Shown here: positions 25,585 to 34,468 of the stretch, one piece after another
How positions within the stretch are numbered: the stretch's first letter is position 1
Layout of the letters: each line of letters starts with the position of its first letter
Origin: Gelidibacter pelagius
GTDB taxonomy: Bacteria > Bacteroidota > Bacteroidia > Flavobacteriales > Flavobacteriaceae
Direction: 5' to 3'
NCBI RefSeq assembly: GCF_017581925.1
Contig: NZ_JAGEVG010000026.1
Location: 1-51,855, forward strand
DNA length: 51,855 nt
The notes under the pieces: model-generated
What the model was told of the DNA's origin: nothing
What the model saw: the letters and a program-made list of their open reading frames with translations, nothing else
Databases searched by the model: none
Translations under genes and position numbers: made by a program

Positions 25585-25644
25585 AAATTGTTATTCTTGA
25601 TTGTGAATAACTGTAACGTTACTTAGAACTTAACGGATTATGGA

Positions 25645-27180
25645 TTAATCAATCAAATCATTATTGTCAGTTTCTCTTTGTGGCGTTTTCCAGGTCCATT
25701 TATTTTTTTCGCTCGGGCCAATTGTTACTGCTAGAGATGGCAAGTAGTTCCCTCCATCCGCTACACCATTTCTTTCTATAGGATCATTCCAGCGTTTATA
25801 GTCAAACCAGTCAAAACCTTCGCCCCATAATTCTATAGCACGGTATTTTTTTATCTCTGCTAACAAATCATTTCCTGTAGCAGTAACCGTATAGTTTGGA
25901 TCTCTACCAGAGCCCGCAGTCAATTCTTCTAGCAGCTCAGCAATTTTTGGATCTTGAGAATTTATAAAATATCGTGCTTCTGCTTCTATTAAGTACATCT
26001 CTGATGAGCGGAAGTGATTTAGATTTCCTACCCCTGGCATATCATTTGCATCAACTTTAAATTGCATATGTGCAAATACAGTGGCGTTACTTTGAAGTGC
26101 TGGATAGCGCGTGCGAGCATTGCTAATTAAGTCAGCACCAGCGGCTCCAGTTGCAGTGTTATAGGAAAAGCCTTCTGGGTTAAGAAATAAGTCTTTACGA
26201 ATATCCGTATCTGGTATTTGATCATATAATTCTTTGCTTATACGTTTTGGGTAAGTTCTAACTGCGCTCGCTGAAGAGTTATAGGCGATATATGCAAAAT
26301 AAGAATAGAAATATAATGTTTCATCCAAAGCACCATAGCTACTCCAAATCCATTCCCTGTTTGGATTAGAAAAGCCAGCTTTATAATCTGACACACTCAT
26401 TAATGCATGATTAGCTCTAGCAGCTTCGGCATGAGACATGGCATTTGGATAATCTGCTCTCGTTATTGCTGCACGGGCATAAACTGCATGAGCAACACTC
26501 TTGTCGATTTCAAAATTGGTGCCTGCAGGTCGGGTATAACCTGAAGTGTCAAATAATGAGATTGCACTATTTAAATCTTCATAAATCTGAGTATATACAT
26601 CTCCTAAGGAAGCAAGAGGCATAGGGTCATTTGTAGGTTCTAAACGAAGAACAAGAGCTTTAGTTGAGCCATTATTTGAATCGCTCCAACGATTACCGTA
26701 GATCTGAGATAACATTGTATAGCTGTAAGCTCTATAGGTAAGTGCTTGTGCTTTTATATAATCTCTCTCACTTTGAGGGCCAGCAGCACCATCTATATTG
26801 TGAATTATTTCATTGGCATTCGCAATTAACTTATAGTAATAATGCCATGGATAGTAGTTGTATATGCTCGTAACATTCTCATGAAAATCACTATTGATTA
26901 TTGAAGCCCAACCTGGAAGTGCCACAACAAAATGATTGCCAGGGTAATTGCCATAGTACATTTTTATTGTTCCTTCCCCATTAAAACCTTGAGAGCCTAA
27001 ATGTTGGTTTGTCATGATTCTCGCTATCCCGTTGATGGCGAGTTTTGCATTTGCTGTCGATTCGAAGACCGTTTCAACTCCAGTGGAGTCAGTTGGTGCA
27101 GTCTCAAGGTAATCACTACTACATGATGTTAATAGCAATACTCCTGATAAGGTGATATATTTTAATATATTAAGTTTCAT
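25645..27180 (-). CDS. SusD/RagB-family nutrient-binding outer-membrane lipoprotein
   Basis: The 511-residue protein has a lipoprotein signal (LLLTS-C20), then an N-terminal SusD-like segment with TPR helices (for example YYKLIANANEIIHNID and RDYIKAQALTYRAYSYTMLSQIYG). The C-terminal SusD/RagB domain ends with ELWGEGFDWFDYKRWNDPI. It acts as the surface lid that hands oligosaccharide or peptide to the SusC channel. It lies 11 bases downstream of susC. No glycosidase, lyase, protease or sensor gene is adjacent, so the substrate cannot be inferred from context. Confidence 0.95.
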   Translation of the reverse strand: MKLNILKYITLSGVLLLTSCSSDYLETAPTDSTGVETVFESTANAKLAINGIARIMTNQHLGSQGFNGEGTIKMYYGNYPGNHFVVALPGWASIINSDFHENVTSIYNYYPWHYYYKLIANANEIIHNIDGAAGPQSERDYIKAQALTYRAYSYTMLSQIYGNRWSDSNNGSTKALVLRLEPTNDPMPLASLGDVYTQIYEDLNSAISLFDTSGYTRPAGTNFEIDKSVAHAVYARAAITRADYPNAMSHAEAARANHALMSVSDYKAGFSNPNREWIWSSYGALDETLYFYSYFAYIAYNSSASAVRTYPKRISKELYDQIPDTDIRKDLFLNPEGFSYNTATGAAGADLISNARTRYPALQSNATVFAHMQFKVDANDMPGVGNLNHFRSSEMYLIEAEARYFINSQDPKIAELLEELTAGSGRDPNYTVTATGNDLLAEIKKYRAIELWGEGFDWFDYKRWNDPIERNGVADGGNYLPSLAVTIGPSEKNKWTWKTPQRETDNNDLID

Positions 27181-27191
27181 AAATGTATATT

Positions 27192-30100
27192 TTATAGTCC
27201 AACATTAACTCCAAAAGTGAATATTCTCGGGGTAACAAAAGCGTTCACGCTACTTCCTGCGAAGGATTGTTGAGGGTTCATGCCTTTGAGTTTTGTAAAG
27301 GTTGCTAAATTTTCTACTCCTAAAGAAAAATTCATTGATTTCAAACTCATTCTATCTACAATTTGTCTTGATAGTTTATAGTTCAAATTGATGTTTTTGA
27401 CAACTAAATAAGAACCATCTTGTAAAAATCTATCAGAAGTAGCATTATTATATGAGCTTCTTGAAAAGTCAACTACTGGTGTCCCATTAGGGTTAATTCT
27501 ATTTGGAGAGGTGTTTGTCATACCTTCTGGTACACCATCCCATGATTTAAGAATATCAGCATGCAACGCACTTGGTGCGCCAGATATAGCCATTAAAGAG
27601 GAATAGGAACTATCATAAGTCTTGCCTCCTAAGCTATATGTAAACACTCCACTTAATGTAAAGTTATTCCATCCTATTTCAGTATTGAAACTTCCATACA
27701 CCTTCGGTATAGCACTACCAGACCAATCTCTCTTACCATAGGTTGTGTTAGTGGTATAGTATTGTCCATTAATCTCTGTTAAAAAGGCAGCAGGAATTAA
27801 TTCGGCATCTGGATTAGATCCATTTACGTTGTAAGTCTCTGAATCAGGTTCGTAAAGTGCGTTTCCTGTCATTTGGTCTACCCCGACAAACTGATACGTA
27901 TAGAAATCATAGATACTACGACCTTCCATGCGTTTGTAATTGCCACTAATCAATCCATTCTCACGATTCTCCTCTGGTAATCTCACAATTTTATTTTTCA
28001 TGAAAGTTGCATTTGCACCTACTTTCCAACGCCAATCTTGGTTACGGATTACATCTACATCTAAGGTAAGTTCCAAACCACTATTAGAGATTGTTCCAAT
28101 ATTTTTGGTAATGGTAGATGTTGCTGATCCCGTGGACGTAGAGCCTGAAGAGAGCGGCAGGTTAATATCAAACAATAAGTTGTCTGAGCGTTTGTCAAAA
28201 TACTCAATTGTAAAGTTTAATCTATCAAATGCACGACCTTCTAATGCAGCGCCAATTGAGGAAGAAGTTTCCCACATTAAATCTTCCGCTCCATTTTGTT
28301 CTTTGTAAAGTGCGGCTAAATTTGAGTTTTGTGCGATGGTATATAGTGCATGATAAGCATAATTTCCTGCGCCCATATCGCTACCAACCTGACCATAGGA
28401 AGCTCTGAATTTAAGATTATCAATAGACTCTACGTTAAAGAAATCTTCTTTAGATATAATCCAGCTACCACCAACAGACCAAAAGTTACCCCAGCGCTTT
28501 TGCTTAGAGAATTTTGAAGAACCATCACGTCTAAATGAAGCTTCTCCGAAATACTTATGTTTAAAGTTATATTTAGCCCTACTAAAATAACCTTCTGTAG
28601 TATAGGTTACTCCGTAATCATATAAGTTGGTAATTTCTGTGAAGTTTATTAAATCCTCTTTTCCAGCAAAAGTCTCGGTAGTTTTATAACCATATAAATA
28701 GTTATAGTTGTCATAGAAATTTTCATGGCCAAAGATTGCTTCAACATTATGATCGCCAAAACTTCGGTTCCAATTCAATATTTGCTGTGCGGTGTAGTTT
28801 TTATATCTATAAATAGATCTTGAGGCTCTACCGCCATTTCCGGCACCGTCGCCAATAATAGCATTATTGTAGCTTTGATTCTCAGAGTTTCGTACGTTTA
28901 AGTCGCCACGAATTGTAAAAGTAAAGTCATTTAAAAAATTAAAATCAGCAAATACCTGTCCATGGAGTGTGTTTCTAAAAGAACGTTGACTGTTCAATTC
29001 ATTCTCCCAAACCGTATGTCTACCAACATATTGACCTCTTGTTGTTTCTCCACCATCATATCGTCTGTTTCCTTCATCATCTAAAACATACTCGCCTGTC
29101 AGTGGATCGTGCAAATGCACAGGGTATATTGGTGCAATGTTTCTAGCGTACATAAATGGGTTTACAAATGATGCTGAGCTGCCAGTCGTAGCGGAAAGAG
29201 AGCTTGACTTTTGATGAGATCCATCTATGCTTAAACCATAGCGCAACCAATCATTTGCTCTATAATCAGCATTCATTCTCGCAGTAAAACGATTGAAGTC
29301 CGATTTTTTTATGTAGCCATTTTCACTTAAGTATCCCGCAGAATAATATACACCGCCTTTATCGTTAGAATTTCTTGCGTTAACATTATATTCTTGACGA
29401 TATCCAACGCGTTCAATGCCATCATACCAATTTAGGTCATCGGCATAGCCCGGAAGTATTTGAGCGTTTGGATTTAATTTCCCATCAGCAGTATAGAGCT
29501 GATTATTAGGGACATTGTAGATGTTTAGCTTTAAGCTTTCATCAAAAAGATTGCCCGAAGCTAAAGCATTAGCTTCTGCGATTGTTAAGGTTGGTCTATC
29601 TGTCAAAAGTGCATTTCTATAGCCTTTCCACATTGTTTCCATAAAATCATTTGGGCCTATTCGATCATACTCAGCGATTCCACGATTAAAGAAACCTTGC
29701 TTTACAGATAAATTCATGCTCCCTTCTCCTTTTCCGCTTTTGGTTTGGATCATTACCACCCCGTTGGAGGCACGGTTACCATAAAGTGTTGAAGCAGAAG
29801 CATCTTTTAAAACAGAGATACTTTCGATATCGGATGGGTTTATGTCCGATAAATTGCCTCCAAAAGGTACACCATCAACAACGATTAGAGGGGAATTACT
29901 TCCATTGATTGTTGTAAAACCACGGATACGAATGGATACGCCATCGCCTGGCTGTCCAGAAGTGTTGTTAACTTGTATCCCTGCTGCCGAGCCTTCTAAA
30001 GCGGCTGCGGCGTTACTAACAGGTCTTATTGCTATTGCATCAGAATTAACCGATGTAATAGAGCCAGTAATAGATTCTTTACTAGCTGTTCCATAAGCAA

Positions 30101-30422
30101 CCACCACTACTTCATCTAAAATTGAAGCATCTTCCGCCATGGTCACATCTATAGTGTTTGATGCTCCCACGGTCATTTCTTGAGATGTTAATCCTAGATA
30201 AGTGAATGAAATAATATCACCCGCTTTTGCATTAATAGAATACTTACCGTCAAAATCGGTTTGTGTTCCCGTGGTTGTTCCTTTGACCAAAACGTTAACT
30301 CCGGCCAATGGTACACCAGATTCATCAGAAACTGTTCCTGATATGGATTTTTGTTGCGCAAATGTTATCTGCGCAACCAACACTAAACAGAGTGTTAGAA
30401 TTAAACTGAATTTTGTTTTCAT
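27192..30422 (-). CDS. SusC/RagA-family TonB-linked outer-membrane transporter
   Basis: The 1076-residue protein has a signal peptide (1-22), a carboxypeptidase-regulatory-like domain (about 26-105, with SGTVSDESGVPLAGVNV) and a TonB-box-like segment DEVVVVAYGT. The plug follows (about 115-235, with IRGFTTINGSNSPLIVVDG and SVLKDASASTLYGNRASNGV), and then a 22-strand barrel. It imports large substrates across the outer membrane with energy from TonB. With susD it forms a two-gene operon with a 930-base non-coding leader region. Everything needed for function is present. The substrate is not predictable. Confidence 0.95.
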   Translation of the reverse strand: MKTKFSLILTLCLVLVAQITFAQQKSISGTVSDESGVPLAGVNVLVKGTTTGTQTDFDGKYSINAKAGDIISFTYLGLTSQEMTVGASNTIDVTMAEDASILDEVVVVAYGTASKESITGSITSVNSDAIAIRPVSNAAAALEGSAAGIQVNNTSGQPGDGVSIRIRGFTTINGSNSPLIVVDGVPFGGNLSDINPSDIESISVLKDASASTLYGNRASNGVVMIQTKSGKGEGSMNLSVKQGFFNRGIAEYDRIGPNDFMETMWKGYRNALLTDRPTLTIAEANALASGNLFDESLKLNIYNVPNNQLYTADGKLNPNAQILPGYADDLNWYDGIERVGYRQEYNVNARNSNDKGGVYYSAGYLSENGYIKKSDFNRFTARMNADYRANDWLRYGLSIDGSHQKSSSLSATTGSSASFVNPFMYARNIAPIYPVHLHDPLTGEYVLDDEGNRRYDGGETTRGQYVGRHTVWENELNSQRSFRNTLHGQVFADFNFLNDFTFTIRGDLNVRNSENQSYNNAIIGDGAGNGGRASRSIYRYKNYTAQQILNWNRSFGDHNVEAIFGHENFYDNYNYLYGYKTTETFAGKEDLINFTEITNLYDYGVTYTTEGYFSRAKYNFKHKYFGEASFRRDGSSKFSKQKRWGNFWSVGGSWIISKEDFFNVESIDNLKFRASYGQVGSDMGAGNYAYHALYTIAQNSNLAALYKEQNGAEDLMWETSSSIGAALEGRAFDRLNFTIEYFDKRSDNLLFDINLPLSSGSTSTGSATSTITKNIGTISNSGLELTLDVDVIRNQDWRWKVGANATFMKNKIVRLPEENRENGLISGNYKRMEGRSIYDFYTYQFVGVDQMTGNALYEPDSETYNVNGSNPDAELIPAAFLTEINGQYYTTNTTYGKRDWSGSAIPKVYGSFNTEIGWNNFTLSGVFTYSLGGKTYDSSYSSLMAISGAPSALHADILKSWDGVPEGMTNTSPNRINPNGTPVVDFSRSSYNNATSDRFLQDGSYLVVKNINLNYKLSRQIVDRMSLKSMNFSLGVENLATFTKLKGMNPQQSFAGSSVNAFVTPRIFTFGVNVGL

Positions 30423-30448
30423 TTATAGAATAGTTAGAATTAAGCCGA

Positions 30449-30479
30449 CAAATGAAATGAATTATTATATATAAAACAA
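30449..30479 (-). promoter_or_regulatory. Candidate susC promoter (TTG-N20-TTCATTTG)
   Basis: On the minus strand TTG (30479-30477) is followed by 20 bases and TTCATTTG (30456-30449), one mismatch from TAnnTTTG. It is 27 bases before the susC ATG. Confidence 0.4.
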
Positions 30480-31295
30480 TAGTGAATGTTAAATATTTAT
30501 AAATATGATAATAAAAGCGTTAATTATTCTTAACATCCGCAATTTTATGCATCTATAATGATATGTAAAATATTGACAATAAGGCACTTGTCATTATTTA
30601 TGAATTAAAATTTAACATAATTTTGAAAATGTTAATTGTTCTATACTTGGTATGTTGAAGGGGTCCAATTGTATGTAAATAAGGTATGTGAGTTGAATTT
30701 TGAAAGTTCTTGCTTTTTGGATTGCTTTACGTTTTTTAGTTAATTAGTAGTTATATCTCATTATTCGCAATTGTGTTATTTCTATGTTTTTATAATAATT
30801 TTCATGGATAATAGATTAAGAATGTACGATTGTATAGGTAGGAAACGTGATATTGAAGATTAGGTTTTTTATATATTGAGGATAATTGTTTGCAAATAAT
30901 ATCACAATAATATTAAGTTTTGGTCTTGATTTTCAATAATCATCATTCATTATCATTGACTGGAAGTGGTGGATGTTCTTAAACGGAATTTGAAAGTGCT
31001 CCATAAACAAAATGGTCCTGAGAATATTGGGAGATTAGGGTCAAGGTAAAAAAGGGGGAGTAGATCCTTTTCGAGGCTTATGGATTTGGGTTTTAAGGTT
31101 TAATCCCTTGAGTTTCTGCTTTGATATAAAAATTTCATCATGAATACATCGGCAAAGGATATTTGCTTAAATCTTAAAACGAGGCTCGAAATAAGTATGG
31201 CGTGGTATCTTGTTTTTGAATGAAGAAGTTGTTTGGGTTGTTGGCAAGGACAATTTGGTGATCTAAAACGACCTATTTGATACTTATGATATAAC

Positions 31296-31326
31296 AAAAA
31301 AAAGCCACTAACTAAAGTGGCCTTTT
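31296..31326 (-). terminator. Terminator of the aminotransferase gene
   Basis: On the minus strand AAGGCCACTTTAGTTAGTGGCTTTTTTTTG makes a stem with GGCCACT/AGTGGCT and a T-run, 27 bases after the stop codon. Confidence 0.8.
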
Positions 31327-31352
31327 ATGATTTATGATATTTGTAGAGCGTG

Positions 31353-32537
31353 CTAACTAACTGCCGCTTTAATCCTGGCCATAGCTTCTTTAATCTGTTC
31401 TTGCGAAGCGGCATAAGAAAGCCTGATGCATTCTGGATTACCAAAAGCACCACCGTCAACCGTGGCTACAAGTGCTTCTTCAAGTAAATATAATGAGAAA
31501 TCAGCAGCGTCATTAATAGTTTTTCCTCTTAATGTCTTCCCGAAATAATAAGATATATTTGGGAACACGTAAAATGCACCTTCAGGGATATTGGTTTGAA
31601 AGCCTTCAATGTCTTTGAGCAGATCGAGAACCAAATCACGACGAATTTTAAATTCGTCAATCATGAATTGAACTCTTGATGGCGATTCTTCCAAGGCGGT
31701 AATAACAGCACGTTGGGCAATACAATTAGCGCCACTGGTTATTTGTCCTTGCATTTTGTTGCAGGCACGTGCGATTTTTTCAGGGCCTCCAATATAGCCA
31801 ATACGCCATCCGGTCATGGCAAACGCTTTTGAAACGCCGTTAATGGTCACTGTTCGGTCGTACATGTCTTCGAACTGCGCCATACTCGCATGTTTGCCTT
31901 CAAAATTGATGTGCTCATAAATTTCGTCAGAAACAACAATGATGTTTGGATGTTTTTGGAGTACATCTGCAAGTCCGCGCAGTTCTTCTTGACTATATAC
32001 AGAGCCGCTCGGGTTGCACGGAGAACTGTACCAAAGCATTTTTGTCTTAGGTGTAATGGCAGCCTCCAATTGCTCGGGTGTCATTTTGAAGTCAGTCGCA
32101 ATTGTTGTTGGCACTTCAACAGGAATCCCGTCATTAAGTTTTACCAAATCGGCGTAGCTCACCCAATATGGACAAGGTATGATCACCTCGTCACCTTTGT
32201 TGATGATGACCGCCGCAAGATTGGCAAGCGATTGTTTGGCGCCAGTGGACACTACAATTTGACTTCGATTATAGGTTAAGCCATTATCACGTTTAAACTT
32301 TTTGATGATGGCATCTTTGAGCTCTACATAGCCGTCCACGGGAGTGTAAGAGCTGTAGTTGTCATTGATGGCTTGTATGGCAGCCTCTTTAATATAGTCT
32401 GGTGTGTTGAAATCTGGTTCGCCTAAGCTTAAACCAATGATGTCTTTTCCTTCTGCTCTTAATTCTCTGGCTTTAGCGGCCATTTCTAAAGTGGCAGAGG
32501 TAGACATGTTTAAAATTCTATCTGAAAGTAAGTTCAT
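31353..32537 (-). CDS. Class I/II PLP-dependent aminotransferase (aspartate aminotransferase-like)
   Basis: The 394-residue cytosolic enzyme belongs to fold-type I, subgroup I-gamma/beta aminotransferases near AspB. LSLGEPDFNTP (37-47) is the substrate-binding start. NPSG (175-178), D204 in SDEIYEH and the PLP lysine K237 in NGVSKAFAMTGWRIGY are all present. It likely moves amino groups between aspartate (or an aromatic amino acid) and 2-oxoglutarate. The exact donor cannot be fixed from sequence, which is why no symbol is given. It follows the desaturase on the same strand with a 14-base gap, so the two may share a transcript. Confidence 0.92.
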   Translation of the reverse strand: MNLLSDRILNMSTSATLEMAAKARELRAEGKDIIGLSLGEPDFNTPDYIKEAAIQAINDNYSSYTPVDGYVELKDAIIKKFKRDNGLTYNRSQIVVSTGAKQSLANLAAVIINKGDEVIIPCPYWVSYADLVKLNDGIPVEVPTTIATDFKMTPEQLEAAITPKTKMLWYSSPCNPSGSVYSQEELRGLADVLQKHPNIIVVSDEIYEHINFEGKHASMAQFEDMYDRTVTINGVSKAFAMTGWRIGYIGGPEKIARACNKMQGQITSGANCIAQRAVITALEESPSRVQFMIDEFKIRRDLVLDLLKDIEGFQTNIPEGAFYVFPNISYYFGKTLRGKTINDAADFSLYLLEEALVATVDGGAFGNPECIRLSYAASQEQIKEAMARIKAAVS

Positions 32538-32551
32538 TTAAAAATAATAGA

Positions 32552-33652
32552 TTAAGCTTGTAATGCTGGTTTTAAGCCCATTTCTTTTAAATGTCTGAAA
32601 TGTGCTATAATTGCTTTGCGCGTAGTTTCGTACTCTTTGTACGGAAGATTAAATTCTAATGCAGTCTCTTTGACTATTTTGGAAATTTTAGAATAGTGAA
32701 CGTGACTGATGTGCGGAAAAATATGGTGTTCTACTTGATGGTTTAATCCACCAGTAAACCAGTTTACAATTTTATTGTTGGTTCCAAAATTGACCGTAGT
32801 CAATAATTGATGGATGGCCCAAGTGTTTTTCATAGTGCCATTTTCTGCTGGCAGTGGCATTTCAGCATCTTCCATGACGTGCGCAAGTTGAAACACAACA
32901 CTTAAAATAAGCCCAGCCACATAGTGCATGACAAAAAATCCAAGCAATACTTTCCACCAAGCAATGTCCGTTAATACCAAAGGCAGAACAATCCAAATGG
33001 AAACATAAATTATTTTTGAAATTACCAATTTGCTCCATTCCGTTGCTGGATTAGGGAATTTACCATAAGATAATTTACGCTTCATATAGCGTTTCATCTG
33101 AAGGAAATCAGTGGTAATGGCCCAGTTTATAGTCAATAAACCATAAAGCAATACGGAGTAATAATGTTGAAATTTATGATGTTTATGCCATTTGGCATGC
33201 TTTGAAAAACGTAAGATTCTCCCAGCTTCCAAATCTTCATCATGTCCGTGAATGTTGGTGTAGGTATGATGGAGTACATTATGTTGTACCTTCCAATTGT
33301 AAACGTTTCCAGCCAAAATGTAAATACTACTTCCCATTAAACGGTTGATCCATTCTTTGTTTGAAAACGCACCGTGATTGCCATCATGCATCACATTCAT
33401 GCCAACTCCAGCCATTCCAATACCCATAACTATGGTTAACAGTAACATTGACCAACCTGGTAAGTCAAGAGTAAGGATTAAAAAATATGGGGTTAAAAAC
33501 AAGGTAAACATCACCACCGTTTTCACCCAGATCTTCCAGTTTCCAGTTCTCCTTATATTGTTGTCCTTGAAGTAATCATTGACGCGTTTATTGAGTGTTC
33601 TGAAAAATTTTGTGGAGTCATTTCTAGAAAAGGATAGGGTTTGTTGTGTCAT
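32552..33652 (-). CDS. Membrane fatty-acid (acyl-lipid/acyl-CoA) desaturase
   Basis: The product is 366 residues from the ATG at 33652; a GTG 36 bases upstream would give a non-conserved extension and would overlap the promoter. It belongs to the di-iron membrane desaturase family. The three histidine boxes are HDGNH (89-93), HNVLHH (124-129) and QVEHH (306-310). The QxxHH form of the third box is typical of front-end (delta-5/delta-6-like) enzymes. Hydrophobic pairs at about 44-95 and 212-260 anchor it in the membrane. It should add a cis double bond to membrane acyl chains, probably for cold adaptation (inference). The regiospecificity is unknown. Confidence 0.92.
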   Translation of the reverse strand: MTQQTLSFSRNDSTKFFRTLNKRVNDYFKDNNIRRTGNWKIWVKTVVMFTLFLTPYFLILTLDLPGWSMLLLTIVMGIGMAGVGMNVMHDGNHGAFSNKEWINRLMGSSIYILAGNVYNWKVQHNVLHHTYTNIHGHDEDLEAGRILRFSKHAKWHKHHKFQHYYSVLLYGLLTINWAITTDFLQMKRYMKRKLSYGKFPNPATEWSKLVISKIIYVSIWIVLPLVLTDIAWWKVLLGFFVMHYVAGLILSVVFQLAHVMEDAEMPLPAENGTMKNTWAIHQLLTTVNFGTNNKIVNWFTGGLNHQVEHHIFPHISHVHYSKISKIVKETALEFNLPYKEYETTRKAIIAHFRHLKEMGLKPALQA

Positions 33653-33706
33653 GGCATTATATTTTACTATGATAACGTCAAAAATCACGCCACCATATTA
33701 ATTGTG

Positions 33707-33714
33707 CAAAGATA
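33707..33714 (-). promoter_or_regulatory. Candidate -7 element of the desaturase promoter
   Basis: The minus-strand TATCTTTG, followed by CAC, is identical to the rpsO and rpe elements and lies 55 bases before the ATG chosen for the desaturase. It supports the shorter start, because the longer GTG start at 33688 would leave only an 18-base leader. Confidence 0.55.
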
Positions 33715-33797
33715 ATCAATTAATGTTTTGTTCGTGATACGAATTTGGTAAATATATCTGTGTAAAAATGATTAATTTTGCTGGAAATTTAAAAATA

Positions 33798-34427
33798 ATG
33801 CAACTTATACAAAATTATTTTCCAGATTTATCTGAAATTCAACTCCAGCAGTTTGAGCAGTTGGAAGCGCTTTATAAAGATTGGAACCTTAAAATAAACG
33901 TGGTGTCACGTAGGGATATTGACGAATTATATTTACGCCATGTACTTCATTCTTTGGCTATTGCAAAGTTGATTTCATTTAAGCCGGGATCTCAAGTGAT
34001 GGACGTTGGTACAGGTGGTGGTTTCCCTGGGATACCTTTGGCCATTATGTTTCCAGAAACTAATTTTCATTTGGTAGATAGTATTGCCAAAAAACTAAAA
34101 GTTGTCAATGAGGTTGTTGATGGCTTGGAATTGACCAATGTAAAAACCTCCCACAGCAGAGTGGAAGATGTAAGTGGTACTTATGATTTTATTGTGAGTA
34201 GAGCTGTGGCTGCAATGCCAACTTTTGTACATTGGGTAAAAGGAAAAGTGGCCAAAAAGCAAAAACATGAGCTTAAAAATGGCATCATTTATTTAAAAGG
34301 TGGCGATTTAGCAGAAGAACTGCAGGACTTTCCAAAGGCTACGGTGTATGAGCTTTCTGATTTTTACAAGGAAGCGTTTTTTGAAACAAAGAAATTGGTG
34401 CATTTGCCCCTAAAATATAAAGGCTGA
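33798..34427 (+). CDS. rsmG: 16S rRNA (guanine-527 N7)-methyltransferase
   Basis: The product is 209 residues from the ATG at 33798, the start that fits homologues beginning M-x-LIxxYFPDL. An ATG 30 bases earlier is less likely. It methylates G527 in the 530 loop of 16S rRNA using SAM. The Rossmann motif is VMDVGTGGGFPGIPL (67-81). VDSIAKKLKVV and the FIVSRAVAAM segment complete the family pattern. It is divergent from the desaturase and ends in a terminator that overlaps its stop codon. Confidence 0.95.
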   Translation: MQLIQNYFPDLSEIQLQQFEQLEALYKDWNLKINVVSRRDIDELYLRHVLHSLAIAKLISFKPGSQVMDVGTGGGFPGIPLAIMFPETNFHLVDSIAKKLKVVNEVVDGLELTNVKTSHSRVEDVSGTYDFIVSRAVAAMPTFVHWVKGKVAKKQKHELKNGIIYLKGGDLAEELQDFPKATVYELSDFYKEAFFETKKLVHLPLKYKG

Positions 34428-34450
34428 ATTAAAATTCAGCCTTTGGTTTT
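34419..34450. terminator. Bidirectional terminator between rsmG and the secreted hydrolase
   Basis: AAAGGCTGAAT-TAAA-ATTCAGCCTTT is a perfect stem followed by GGTTTTT. Its left arm includes the last codons and the TGA stop of rsmG. It serves both convergent genes. Confidence 0.85.
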
Positions 34451-34468
34451 TAATAAGTGATTAAGGAA

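Larger units (their letters stand above)
24957..25644. other. Gene-free spacer with a possible gene relic and a terminator
   Basis: The 688 bases between the T9SS cargo gene and susD hold no intact gene. The middle (about 25060-25500) is more GC-rich and less repetitive than ordinary spacers here and looks like decayed coding DNA. One readable piece is described separately at 25215-25334. The right end is the susD terminator. Confidence 0.6.
30423..31352. other. Long non-coding stretch upstream of susC
   Basis: This 930-base, strongly AT-rich gap between susC and the aminotransferase gene holds the susC promoter candidate (30449-30479) at one end and the aminotransferase terminator (31296-31326) at the other. 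A 65-codon minus-strand frame at 31100-31297 has a Cys/His/Gln-rich composition but no recognisable family and no promoter. It may be a decayed gene or chance. I see no riboswitch-like structure. Confidence 0.6.

Noticed and set aside
31100-31297. 65-codon minus-strand frame upstream of susC, Cys/Gln/His-rich, looking a little like a transposase piece
   Set aside because: No family could be named, no motif is complete and no inverted repeats or target duplication were seen; left as part of the spacer.
33653-33688. GTG start for the desaturase
   Set aside because: It would leave only an 18-base leader after the -7 element, and the added residues are not conserved.
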